DNA of 58,564 nt from UBA7805 sp036146215 (GTDB taxonomy: Bacteria > Planctomycetota > Planctomycetia > Pirellulales > UBA7805), in the NCBI GenBank assembly GCA_036146215.1, contig JAYYJN010000130.1, positions 1 to 58,564 on the forward strand. The letters run 5' to 3'. A program made the translations under genes and the position numbers. Positions 26,329 to 34,619 of the stretch are shown here, piece after piece. A model generated the notes under the pieces. It was not told where the DNA came from, searched no databases, and was given only the letters and a program-made list of their open reading frames with translations. How positions within the stretch are numbered: position 1 is the stretch's first letter; each line of letters starts with the position of its first letter.

Positions 26329-26574
26329 CGTGCTCCATTAAAGGGGTAGTCAGGCAAATGTCGCCGTGGACGATATCGGCGAACGGGCAGGTTTACCTTC
26401 GCGCCGTTCACAACCGAACAGGACAAAGACGGCCGATTGCCAATCGGCTATGCCTTGCGGTAGACTCACGGCTGTCGCCATTTTGAGGCATTTCCGCGGG
26501 TTTCCTTGACCGGGGAATGGTCCGGTCCTTGTCCGCATTGGGCATCACGCCATCTTTATTCAGTTGTTGAAATA

Positions 26575-28062
26575 ATGTTTGACGCACTTCAGGAAAATCT
26601 TTCGGGCGCTCTGCGATCGCTTCGTGGTCGGGGAAAATTGACCGAAGCCAATATGCGCGACGGATTAGCGCAAGTTCGAGAGGCATTGCTGGAGGCCGAT
26701 GTTAGTTTTTCTGCTGTCCGTGATTTCATGGAACGTGTTACCGAGCAGGCAATCGGCGAGCGGGTGCTCAAGAGTCTCGACCCGAGTCAGCAAGTCGTCG
26801 GCATTGTGCACGAGCAACTCATTGAGTTGATGGGACCGGTCGACCACGATTTGCACCTACGGAGTGGAGTGACGGTGTTAATGCTTTGCGGTTTGCAGGG
26901 CTCCGGTAAGACGACTTCATGTGCAAAGCTAGCGCAGCGGATTATAGAACTCAAAAAGAAACCGATGCTTTGCGCGGCGGATCTGCAGCGTCCCGCAGCT
27001 ATCGATCAACTGCACGTTTTGGGCGATCAAATCGGTGTTCCGGTTTTCTCTCAGCGTGACATGCAAGATCCGGTCGCGGTCTGTCGTGCGGCCCGAACCG
27101 AAGCAGAGCGGCAGCAGGCTGACGTACTCATTCTTGATACCGCAGGTCGATTGGCCATCGATGAGGAGTTGATGGCCGAATTGGCCGCGATCGACAAACA
27201 GGTCCAGCCCGATCAGGTCTATCTGGTTGTCGATGGTATGACGGGCCAGGATGCCGTTAAAAGCGCCAAGGGGTTCAACGATGCATTGGAACTCGATGGC
27301 TGCATTATGACCAAATTGGACGGCGATGCGCGCGGTGGTGCGGCACTTTCCGTTAAGCATGTCACCGGTGTTCCGATCAAATTTATCGGTACAGGTGAAC
27401 ACATTGACGGACTTGAAGAGTTTCACCCCGATCGTCTCGCAGGTCGGATTCTCGGGATGGGTGATGTGCTTTCGCTGGTTGAGCAAGCGCAAAAGAAGTT
27501 TGATCAGGAGGAAATGGAGCGGCAGGAAGAGCGGATGCGGAAGGGCGAGTTTACACTCGACGATTTTCGCAAACAACTCTCACAGGTGACCCGCTTAGGT
27601 CCAATGGGCAAAGTGATGGGTATGCTCGGGATGGATGGCGGAATGGCCGACATGATGGAGGGAGCAGATGTCGAGAAGGACATGAAGCGTTTGTTCGGCA
27701 TCATTGACTCGATGACGGCCGAGGAACGGCGCAACCCGGTGAAGGTTATTGACCCGTCGCGTCGTCGCCGGATTGCCTCTGGTGCTGGTGTTTCGGCAGG
27801 AGAAGTGAATGATCTCGTCAAACAATTTGACGGTATGGCCGGTATGATGAAGCAAATGGCGGGAAAAGGTGTGCGGGAAAGGATGAAAATGGCCAAAGAG
27901 AAGCAGGCTCAGGCCATGGCAAATCCGGGTGGAAAACTCGCAAAAACCAAGCAGGGAACAGGAAAGCGTCTTTCCAATAAAGAACGCCAGAAGTTGAAAA
28001 AACAGCGGGAAAAAGAGGCTCGTCGGAAAAAGCGGTCGCAACGCACAGGTCCCAAAGAGTGA
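26575..28062 (+). CDS. ffh: Signal recognition particle GTPase Ffh
   Basis: A 495-residue SRP54-type GTPase that, with 4.5S RNA, targets nascent membrane proteins to FtsY and the translocon. The N domain starts MFDALQENLSGALRSLRGRG. The G domain has the P-loop GLQGSGKTTSCAKLA, DTAGRLAIDEELMAEL and TKLDGDARGGAALS. The Met-rich M domain includes LGPMGKVMGMLGMDGGMADM and VIDPSRRRRIASGAG, with a strongly basic C-terminal tail. I chose the ATG at 26575; an upstream in-frame extension to 26506 is not conserved in the family. It begins a run ffh-rpsP-trmD-rplS-yraN. I did not find the SRP RNA gene in the window. Confidence 0.97.
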   Translation: MFDALQENLSGALRSLRGRGKLTEANMRDGLAQVREALLEADVSFSAVRDFMERVTEQAIGERVLKSLDPSQQVVGIVHEQLIELMGPVDHDLHLRSGVTVLMLCGLQGSGKTTSCAKLAQRIIELKKKPMLCAADLQRPAAIDQLHVLGDQIGVPVFSQRDMQDPVAVCRAARTEAERQQADVLILDTAGRLAIDEELMAELAAIDKQVQPDQVYLVVDGMTGQDAVKSAKGFNDALELDGCIMTKLDGDARGGAALSVKHVTGVPIKFIGTGEHIDGLEEFHPDRLAGRILGMGDVLSLVEQAQKKFDQEEMERQEERMRKGEFTLDDFRKQLSQVTRLGPMGKVMGMLGMDGGMADMMEGADVEKDMKRLFGIIDSMTAEERRNPVKVIDPSRRRRIASGAGVSAGEVNDLVKQFDGMAGMMKQMAGKGVRERMKMAKEKQAQAMANPGGKLAKTKQGTGKRLSNKERQKLKKQREKEARRKKRSQRTGPKE

Positions 28063-28067
28063 TGAAA

Positions 28068-28118
28068 CACCCTGCAGGGTGACCGCCCTTTCGCCTGCAA
28101 CGGTTGTAAAAAAAGGGC
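28068..28118 (+). promoter_or_regulatory. Palindrome and hairpin in the ffh-rpsP spacer
   Basis: A perfect 14-bp palindrome CACCCTGCAGGGTG (28068-28081) begins five bases after the ffh stop codon. It is followed by a 7-bp stem, GCCCTTT (28085-28091) with AAAGGGC (28112-28118), around a 20-base loop. There is no T-run after either. They could be an RNA processing signal, an attenuator-like element in the rpsP leader, or a protein-binding site. Confidence 0.35.
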
Positions 28119-28196
28119 TGAGAGGGCTGACATTTTCTGCTGCAAGAAGGCAGAATGATGAGTCTCGAGTTTTATGAAGCTAATAGGAGATATGTG

Positions 28197-28781
28197 GTGG
28201 CAGTTCGAATTCGCATGAAAAAGCTAGGGCGGAAGCATCGGCCCTTTTTCCGGATCTGTGCCGTGGACAGTCGTGCCCCACGCGATGGTCGCGTTCTTGA
28301 GGAACTGGGGACGTATGATCCGATGATACCGGAAACGGATGCCCGCGCTGCGTTGAATAACGAACGGTTCGCTTACTGGTTAGGCGTTGGCGCACAAATG
28401 AGCGACAGAGTAAAGGTGCTTTTTAAGAAATACGGTCCCGAAGGAACCCACCTTGAGGCGCGAGAGTCGGCCCTGGCGAAGCGATCCGGACCGAGAGTGT
28501 TACCGGATTTTGGTGCACCAGCATACGTGCCCTCGGCAGAATCGGAAGCACCTGAGGCCGAGGAAGCTTCAGCTGCTTCGGAAGGAGATGAAGTCGCGAA
28601 CGATAAAACAGAGGTTGCTGCCGAGGTCGCCACCGCCGAGGTCGCCACCGATAGTGAATCGTCTGAGGCCGATGTGGCAGAAACCGATACCGATGCTGGA
28701 GCGTCTGCAGAGTCGACCGAGAGTGGGGCTGAGGAAGGGGCTGGCGGAGAGGAAGCGGCGGAAAAAGACAAGAGCGAGTAA
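28197..28781 (+). CDS. rpsP: 30S ribosomal protein S16 with long acidic C-terminal extension
   Basis: A small-subunit ribosomal protein needed for 30S assembly. I chose the GTG at 28197 because it gives (M)AVRIRMKKLGRKHRPFFRIC, the normal S16 start, with AGGAG about 7 bases upstream; a longer form from 28155 is less likely. Residues 1 to about 85 are a standard S16 domain (LGTYDPM, NNERFAYWLGVGAQMSDRVK). The remaining roughly 110 residues are a low-complexity tail of Ala, Glu, Ser, Asp and Val. It more than doubles the usual size of about 80-90 residues and is strongly acidic, unlike typical ribosomal proteins. Its role is unknown. trmD starts six bases after the stop codon. Confidence 0.93.
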   Translation: MAVRIRMKKLGRKHRPFFRICAVDSRAPRDGRVLEELGTYDPMIPETDARAALNNERFAYWLGVGAQMSDRVKVLFKKYGPEGTHLEARESALAKRSGPRVLPDFGAPAYVPSAESEAPEAEEASAASEGDEVANDKTEVAAEVATAEVATDSESSEADVAETDTDAGASAESTESGAEEGAGGEEAAEKDKSE

Positions 28782-28787
28782 CCGATC

Positions 28788-29504
28788 ATGCGGTTTGATG
28801 TCCTGACCCTTTTCCCGGAGATGTTCCCGGGTTATCTGGGACAGAGTTTGTTGCGTCGGGCGATCGATGCCGGACTTGTTCAGGTGCAACTGCACAATCT
28901 CCGCGATTGGGCTACCGGTCCTCATGCGGCAGTGGATGATCGGCCATTTGGTGGTGGTCCGGGCATGGTATTAAAAGCGGAACCGGTCGTGGAGGCGGTC
29001 GAGGCGGTCCAAGCTGCTCAACATACACCGGGGCATCTGGTGATGCTTACGCCACAGGGGCGTCGGCTTGATCAATCAGGTGTTGAGGCATTGTCGGAAA
29101 AATCGAACCTGCTTTTGTTGTGCGGACGTTACGAGGGATTTGACGAGCGTGTCAGAAAGATATTGAAGCCTGATGAAATATCGATTGGAGATTACGTCCT
29201 GAACGGAGGCGAAGTGGGTGCGATGGTTTTAATCGATACCTGCATTCGACTGGTGCCGGGCGTTTTAGGGGATTCAGAAAGTTCAGAAAACGATTCATTC
29301 TCGGGGCCCAACCGTCATCGGATTGAGTGTTCGCAATATACGCGTCCGAGAAATTATCGCGGCTTGGAGGTCCCTGAAGTATTACTTAGCGGAAATCACG
29401 AAGAGATTGCTCGCTGGAGAGAACAAGAAAGTCTCGATCGGACACGTCGCAAACGAGCTGACCTGATCGATCGGGAAAATGAAATAACCAAGAATTTCGG
29501 TTGA
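28788..29504 (+). CDS. trmD: tRNA (guanine-N1)-methyltransferase TrmD
   Basis: A SPOUT-class enzyme that methylates G37 of tRNAs with a G36 and so prevents +1 frameshifting. The 238-residue protein starts MRFDVLTLFPEMFPGYL. It contains DDRPFGGGPGMVLKAEP, the trefoil-knot S-adenosylmethionine site LLLCGRYEGFDERV, ISIGDYVLNGGE and the catalytic-region SFSGPNRHRIECSQYTRP. The order rpsP-trmD-rplS is conserved, but rimM, which normally lies between rpsP and trmD, is missing here. Only 11 bp separate its stop from the rplS start, so translational coupling is likely. Confidence 0.97.
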   Translation: MRFDVLTLFPEMFPGYLGQSLLRRAIDAGLVQVQLHNLRDWATGPHAAVDDRPFGGGPGMVLKAEPVVEAVEAVQAAQHTPGHLVMLTPQGRRLDQSGVEALSEKSNLLLLCGRYEGFDERVRKILKPDEISIGDYVLNGGEVGAMVLIDTCIRLVPGVLGDSESSENDSFSGPNRHRIECSQYTRPRNYRGLEVPEVLLSGNHEEIARWREQESLDRTRRKRADLIDRENEITKNFG

Positions 29505-29515
29505 GGAAGCGTATT

Positions 29516-29878
29516 ATGAGCCAACAAATTTTAGAACTTGTTGAAAAACAGAGCCTGAAAGAGCACCCCCCTGAGTTTGAGATCGGCGACACCGTAGATG
29601 TGCATACGCGGATTATGGAAGGGGATAAGGAAAGGATTCAAATTTTCAACGGCACCGTGATTGCCCGCAGTGGTTCCGGAACACGCGAGATGTTCGCTGT
29701 GCGACGTGTCGTCGGCGGGGAAGGTGTTGAACGCAAATTCCCGCTACACTCGCCACGGATTGCAAAAATTGAGGTCAAACGCAAAGGGGTGGTGCGCCGC
29801 GCGAAGCTTTACTTTCTACGTGACCGGGTCGGTAAGGCGGTCCGCTTACGCGAGCGGAGGATGGACCAGAAAAAATAG
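29516..29878 (+). CDS. rplS: 50S ribosomal protein L19
   Basis: A 120-residue large-subunit protein at the 30S-50S interface. It begins MSQQILELVEKQSLKEHPPE and carries the family core GDTVDVHTRIMEGDKERIQI, FNGTVIARSGSGTREMFAVR and VERKFPLHSPRIAKIEVKR, ending in a basic tail. I chose the ATG at 29516, preceded by GGAAG. A TTG at 29501, which would overlap trmD, is unlikely. It is the fourth gene of the ffh operon run. Confidence 0.96.
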   Translation: MSQQILELVEKQSLKEHPPEFEIGDTVDVHTRIMEGDKERIQIFNGTVIARSGSGTREMFAVRRVVGGEGVERKFPLHSPRIAKIEVKRKGVVRRAKLYFLRDRVGKAVRLRERRMDQKK

Positions 29879-29914
29879 GGGCAATTCGCTTGAGTTGAAC
29901 AGGCACACCTTTCG

Positions 29915-30334
29915 ATGCAATGGTCGTGGCTTCGTTTATTGTCGCCCGCCCGCTCGCTTGGACAGCGAGGGGAGGCTGTGGCGGCTCGTTTTCTGAAAAA
30001 AAAAGGTTACCAGATTGTTGCCCGTTCCCATCGCTCTGCGATTGGTGAGCTTGATCTTGTGGCAGTCGATCCCCGCGACCCTCGAGGCCCCACGCTGGTA
30101 TTTGTCGAAGTGAAAACACGATCCGGCCAATCGGCAGGATTCCCCGAAGATGCGGTGGGTCGGGAAAAGCAGCTCAAATTAAGTCAGTTGGCAGTCCAGT
30201 ACCGCGCTCGGTACCAGCTGATGGAAACTCCAGCCCGCTTCGACGTGATTGCCGTGCTCTGGCAAGCAGATTCTGGGAAACCGGAGGTGACTCATTTTGA
30301 GGACGCTTTCGATTGCGTGTTCGATGTTTCGTGA
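29915..30334 (+). CDS. yraN: YraN/UPF0102-family endonuclease-like protein
   Basis: A 139-residue protein of the UPF0102 family, which has a restriction-endonuclease-like fold and is distantly related to Holliday junction resolvases. The start includes LGQRGEAVAARFLKKKGYQI. The nuclease core is IGELDLVAVD, then VFVEVKTRSG, giving the E-x-D...E-x-K metal-binding pattern. The end is RFDVIAVL. Its biological role is not settled. It is the last gene of the run starting at ffh and converges with the YgfZ gene 51 bp away. Confidence 0.93.
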   Translation: MQWSWLRLLSPARSLGQRGEAVAARFLKKKGYQIVARSHRSAIGELDLVAVDPRDPRGPTLVFVEVKTRSGQSAGFPEDAVGREKQLKLSQLAVQYRARYQLMETPARFDVIAVLWQADSGKPEVTHFEDAFDCVFDVS

Positions 30335-30385
30335 TTGTTCGCTTGAGTTTCGAAGATCTAGTCCGACCCAGGAGTTAAAAAGGGA

Positions 30386-31354
30386 TCAAACGACTTTCAC
30401 TTTGCCCGAGTTAAATGCGAGTTCAAACCCTGAGTCCGCATAGGCCCGACGTACGATACCAAGGGCTACAATCTGTCCATCTTCGGGATTGCGACCGACA
30501 CTTGTAAAGTGGCCCGCCGATTTTCCAACTGCCGTCAGTGGGTCTCCGGCAACTGGCAAGGGATCCGCATCAAAAACCGCAAGCTGCCGGAGTCGTTGCT
30601 GAACCTGCCCCAGCGCGTCAATCCGGGCGATCGTTTCCTGTCCGAGATAGCAGCCTTTGTTGAAACTGATTGCTCGGGCATCGCGATCAATTTCCTGTGG
30701 AAAGTTTTTTGGGCTGATATCTTGGCTGAACAAGGGGGAACCGGCTCGAATACGCAAAAAATCAAATATCGCAGCTTCGCATTCGCTTGCCTCTGTCGCC
30801 AATGCCTCGGCAAGCGAATCTGCCGTCTCCGATTCAATCTGAAGCAGGAATCCCGGGAGTCCGAAAACGTCAGTCCGACAACAACGCAATCGGATACCTT
30901 CCCAGGTGGTTTGCGCGAAGCAAAGATTTCCGGAGTCGATATTCAGGCCGAGTATTTCCTCGCAGAGCGATTCGGACCTTGGACCGCAGAGGGCCCACTG
31001 CTGCCAATTATGACTATGGTCCGAGCATTGAACGTCCTCCCGGATCTGATATCGATCGAGATGGGGTAGCAAGACTTCAGCCTGATCGGCTGCAGTCGAA
31101 AGAAGCAGCGAATGGTCGCTTGCGAACACATAGCCAAAACCGATTGTTCTGCCTTGGACATCCGGGAAGAAAAGTTCGCAGCCTTCTCCCACCTTAAGCC
31201 CCTTGATATCGGCAGTGCAAAGATTGTGGAGAAATGAAACGCGATCTTGGCCGGAAAGCTCGATCAGCGTTGCTCCGAGCCCGCGACAGAATCCTGCCGA
31301 TCTTTGTGCCTGTTGATAGGCCGCTTTCATTGAGGCTGCATTACCGGCCGTCAT
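30386..31354 (-). CDS. ygfZ: YgfZ/GcvT-like folate-binding protein (iron-sulphur cluster assembly/repair)
   Basis: A tetrahydrofolate-binding protein of the GcvT fold that supports maturation or repair of certain Fe-S enzymes. The signature FNKGCYLGQETIARID (KGCYxGQE) is intact, with its conserved Cys. The N-terminal half carries LIELSGQDRVSFLHNLCTAD. I chose the ATG at 31354, which has GAAGGG six bases upstream; a GTG at 31387 would add 11 residues. About 322 residues, cytoplasmic. It lies between the convergent yraN gene and the same-strand MscS gene; no obvious Fe-S enzyme is adjacent. Confidence 0.9.
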   Translation of the reverse strand: MTAGNAASMKAAYQQAQRSAGFCRGLGATLIELSGQDRVSFLHNLCTADIKGLKVGEGCELFFPDVQGRTIGFGYVFASDHSLLLSTAADQAEVLLPHLDRYQIREDVQCSDHSHNWQQWALCGPRSESLCEEILGLNIDSGNLCFAQTTWEGIRLRCCRTDVFGLPGFLLQIESETADSLAEALATEASECEAAIFDFLRIRAGSPLFSQDISPKNFPQEIDRDARAISFNKGCYLGQETIARIDALGQVQQRLRQLAVFDADPLPVAGDPLTAVGKSAGHFTSVGRNPEDGQIVALGIVRRAYADSGFELAFNSGKVKVV

Positions 31355-31428
31355 TGCCAACCCTTCGTCAGTCTGCTCCCTGCTCACGGTCTGCGTGACC
31401 GATCTTGCCGTTAATCAACACTCAGATC

Positions 31429-33219
31429 TTAGAAGCTACTGGGTCCTGAAAAAGATACCGGCCCGGGTCGGTCCTGTACACCCTGGAGCGGTCCCGCGAT
31501 TTGAGCACCGATGCGTTGCCCACTTTCAGTCGGATCGGGCAGTTTGGGTTCTTCGGGCAGCGGATCATTTCCATGATTGAACATATGCAGCGTGCGAGTG
31601 GGAAATGCAAAATCCACTTTTAATTTCTGCGCCAGTCGTAGAATGTCGTTGAATAGACGATGCCTTTCTCGCAGTTCGATCGCCCAGTCAGGACACTCCA
31701 GAAAGCAGTAGAGCAGAATGTTCAGACTGCTGTCGCTGAACTGGTTGAAATAAACGTGGTAATAATCTTTGCGAGTATACGGATGTCGGCGGATCAATTC
31801 GCGAATTCCCTCGCAGAATGCATCAATCTGTTCGGGTGTTGTGTTGTATTGCACTCCCAATGATGTGTTGATGCGGCGATATCTGCGGGCACCCATGTTG
31901 TCAACCGACGTGGTGGTGAGCAAGCTATTGGGTAGCGTGATTACAGAATTATAGAACGTACGGATTCGGGTACTCCTAAAACCGACCGCCTCGACTGTAC
32001 CCTCCACATGATTGGTAATTACCCAATCTCCCACCTCAAATGGACGATCAGCCAGCACCGTAAAAGAGCCAAAAATATTGGAAAAGGTATCCTTCGATGC
32101 CAGAGCAATTGCTGCACCCCCGATTCCCATGCCGCCCAGCAGCCCGGCAATGGGGAGGCCAAAAGCTTGTGCTGCGGTCAAAACACCGACGCAAACGAAA
32201 AATACTTTGAGAGATTTTGAGAGTAACTGGACCAACAGGTCATCAAATTTGCTCGGTGTTTTTCGTGCCTTGCGGAATAGATAGTGACGCCCCACGTCAA
32301 TTAGTAAAAAGCAGGTCCAGATCGCGGCGATCACGGTAAAGATCTGCAGGGCGATCAACAGCAGACTGAGGGCAAAGTCGGGAAGGCCAAGTAATTTGGT
32401 GCCCTCATACCATACGTATCCCTGGACTAATAAGCCCATGGGTCGGAATATTTTGACCTCAATGGTTGTCTCGTTGTCTTTATCAAAAAATCGCAGCCAA
32501 CCGCGGACCAACCGACTAAGTAGGAGTCGTGTAACTCGATCCAGGATAAAGCCGATAAAAATCAGCGCGAAAAGACATAGCCACTGGTAGTCAGCCAGCA
32601 AGAAGTGCTGATTGGTCAACTGGTGTGGAAAGAGTTTTTCGAAACCTGTGGGTGTCCAGATCGGTGCATCGGTCGGGATGATGCCAGGCCCTATCGTAGG
32701 TCGATCTTTCCATCGTTGGTAAAGATCACCGATCACGCTCACCGTATCGTCGGTAAACCGCCAATAGCCGGTTTCGTCGGGTGCGATTTCAATCAGCGCG
32801 GCGTCATCTTCATCGGCTCCAGTGAGTTTGGTCGTAATTTGGCTTAAGCGAAATGGCGTTTTACTTTCCGAATCATCCGGCACTTGATAATATTGCACGT
32901 ACACCATGCGATCGATGACATCTTTAAGTTGGTACGCATCGTGAATGCCAACGGTGGAGCGGATATTGAGGGGTTTCTCTGAGAGATTTAGGGTCAGCGC
33001 TGCGTTCTCGGGATTGCCGCCCGGCTTGAAGGCGTTAAAAAAAGTTTTCAGCGTTTCCCGTGGTGAGCTGAGTTTTACTTTGAGAGAGGGGTCGACGGCA
33101 TCTTTCGGCTCCTCTGTTTTTACAGTTGCATTTTCCTCTGCGGCTCCGATCGTGCCGCGATGGAACTCTGCACCGCTGACTAGAATCAACAACAAAATCT
33201 GAAATAAATTGAAACGCAT
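31429..33219 (-). CDS. Mechanosensitive ion channel of the MscS family
   Basis: A 596-residue membrane protein of the MscS type, which opens under membrane tension to release solutes during osmotic downshock. An N-terminal signal sequence (FQILLLILVSGAEFHRG) leads to a periplasmic domain of about 200 residues. Several transmembrane helices follow, with the pore helix GLLGGMGIGGAAIALASKDTF. The cytoplasmic beta domain begins FSNIFGSFTVLADRPFEVGD. The alpha/beta vestibule domain contains INTSLGVQYNTTPEQIDAF. The large extra N-terminal domain makes it an extended MscS relative rather than a minimal channel. It is likely monocistronic. Confidence 0.92.
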   Translation of the reverse strand: MRFNLFQILLLILVSGAEFHRGTIGAAEENATVKTEEPKDAVDPSLKVKLSSPRETLKTFFNAFKPGGNPENAALTLNLSEKPLNIRSTVGIHDAYQLKDVIDRMVYVQYYQVPDDSESKTPFRLSQITTKLTGADEDDAALIEIAPDETGYWRFTDDTVSVIGDLYQRWKDRPTIGPGIIPTDAPIWTPTGFEKLFPHQLTNQHFLLADYQWLCLFALIFIGFILDRVTRLLLSRLVRGWLRFFDKDNETTIEVKIFRPMGLLVQGYVWYEGTKLLGLPDFALSLLLIALQIFTVIAAIWTCFLLIDVGRHYLFRKARKTPSKFDDLLVQLLSKSLKVFFVCVGVLTAAQAFGLPIAGLLGGMGIGGAAIALASKDTFSNIFGSFTVLADRPFEVGDWVITNHVEGTVEAVGFRSTRIRTFYNSVITLPNSLLTTTSVDNMGARRYRRINTSLGVQYNTTPEQIDAFCEGIRELIRRHPYTRKDYYHVYFNQFSDSSLNILLYCFLECPDWAIELRERHRLFNDILRLAQKLKVDFAFPTRTLHMFNHGNDPLPEEPKLPDPTESGQRIGAQIAGPLQGVQDRPGPVSFSGPSSF

Positions 33220-33310
33220 CGCAGAGTGCTCCCGGTTTCCGTTACGCCTGAGAGTCTGCCAGACTTTGGATTATGAGAAAAGATCGATTCCCGGTTGCCG
33301 ACTCTTCTGG

Positions 33311-34435
33311 CTAGTTATCGATCCAGCCACCACCTAAAACCCGGGGCCCGTCATAGCAAACCACCGCTTGGCCCGGCGCAACCCCATAGCACGGTTCATC
33401 AAATTCGATCTGGAGTTTGCCCTCTTCGGGGATAGAAACAACGGCCGGAACACTGCCGCTGTTGTAACGAATTTGAACCTCGCAGCGGAGCGGTTGCTCC
33501 GGAGGGTCGACCAACCAATTGGTTTGCGAGGCGGTTAACGCTCGGCAAGCTAATTCCTCTTTTGTACCCAGCACGACTTGACGGCTTTCCGCATCGATGC
33601 GGACCACATATCGGGGCTCCCCGAATGCAATACCTAGCCCTTTTCGTTGCCCAATCGTAAAGCTTTCAATACCCGCGTGCATGCCGACCACATCTCCATG
33701 AGTGGTCACGATCTCTCCGGCCGTTGCCTGATCAGATCGGATTTTTCGGATGAATTGATCGTGCTTACCGGAGGGTACAAAGCAGATCTCTTGACTATCT
33801 TTTTTTTCCGCCACAAGGATGCCCAGTTCTTTCGCCCGCGATCGAATTTCTGTTTTTGTAAATTCGCCGATCGGGAGCATCATTCGTGGAAGTAAGTTTT
33901 CGGAAATCCCAAAAAGCACATACGATTGATCTTTGTGAGAATCGTTTCCGCGAAGCAAGGCCATCCGGCCCGAATCGCTGGATCTTAGTCTGGCATAATG
34001 ACCGGTTGCCACATACTCGGCGTCAATACTGTCGGCGTAATCAAACAGTTTTCCGAACTTGATCCAATTGTTACACATTACACAGGGATTGGGCGTGCGT
34101 CCCACGGTGTACTCATCGATGAAGTAATCGACTATCGCCGAAAACTCCTGCTGCAGATTGAGTGCGTAGAACGGGATATCTAAACGATCTGATACACGAC
34201 GGGCATCTTCGGCATCGGCAGCGGTGCAGCAGCCCTGTTTGTGGCTGGCACCAATGATGGGAAGCTCTGGATCATTGGCTTGCGATTGTGAATTTTCCGT
34301 TTTACACGTTGCAACCGGTGACTCTGAACCGTGTCGCATAAACACACCAATCACCTCGTGGCCTTCCTGGCAAAGCATCGCGGCCGCGACGCTGCTATCG
34401 ACTCCCCCGGACATTGCCAACACAATTCGAGACAT
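33311..34435 (-). CDS. mnmA: tRNA-specific 2-thiouridylase MnmA
   Basis: It makes the 2-thio group of wobble uridine in tRNA-Lys, -Glu and -Gln, using sulphur relayed from a persulphide. The PP-loop SGGVDSSVAAAML is at residues 9-21. The catalytic cysteines lie in GRTPNPCVMCN and QEICFVPSG. ATGHYARL and FTIGQRKGLGIA are also typical. 374 residues. A loop near residues 35-60, before the GCCTAADAEDA motif, is longer and less conserved than in E. coli. It starts divergently from prfB. The tRNA-Gln(TTG) at 22430 is one of its expected substrates. Confidence 0.96.
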   Translation of the reverse strand: MSRIVLAMSGGVDSSVAAAMLCQEGHEVIGVFMRHGSESPVATCKTENSQSQANDPELPIIGASHKQGCCTAADAEDARRVSDRLDIPFYALNLQQEFSAIVDYFIDEYTVGRTPNPCVMCNNWIKFGKLFDYADSIDAEYVATGHYARLRSSDSGRMALLRGNDSHKDQSYVLFGISENLLPRMMLPIGEFTKTEIRSRAKELGILVAEKKDSQEICFVPSGKHDQFIRKIRSDQATAGEIVTTHGDVVGMHAGIESFTIGQRKGLGIAFGEPRYVVRIDAESRQVVLGTKEELACRALTASQTNWLVDPPEQPLRCEVQIRYNSGSVPAVVSIPEEGKLQIEFDEPCYGVAPGQAVVCYDGPRVLGGGWIDN

Positions 34436-34619
34436 ACAGGATCCAAGGACTAGCAGTAAGAAACAGGCATTTTTAAGATCTTTCGGTAGATCCGGCTGAG
34501 CTAGATCAGTCTACGGTTGGAATCAAAGGTCGACAAGCGACCTTCTCATCATGGTCTTCTTTTCCCTGCGTTGGCCATTAAAATAATGCCTTAACTATCC
34601 AGTGCAAAAGGGGAAGTCG

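Noticed and set aside
26929..27576. A 215-codon minus-strand frame across ffh
   Set aside because: It is the antisense shadow of the conserved G domain of Ffh, with no start signal or family resemblance.
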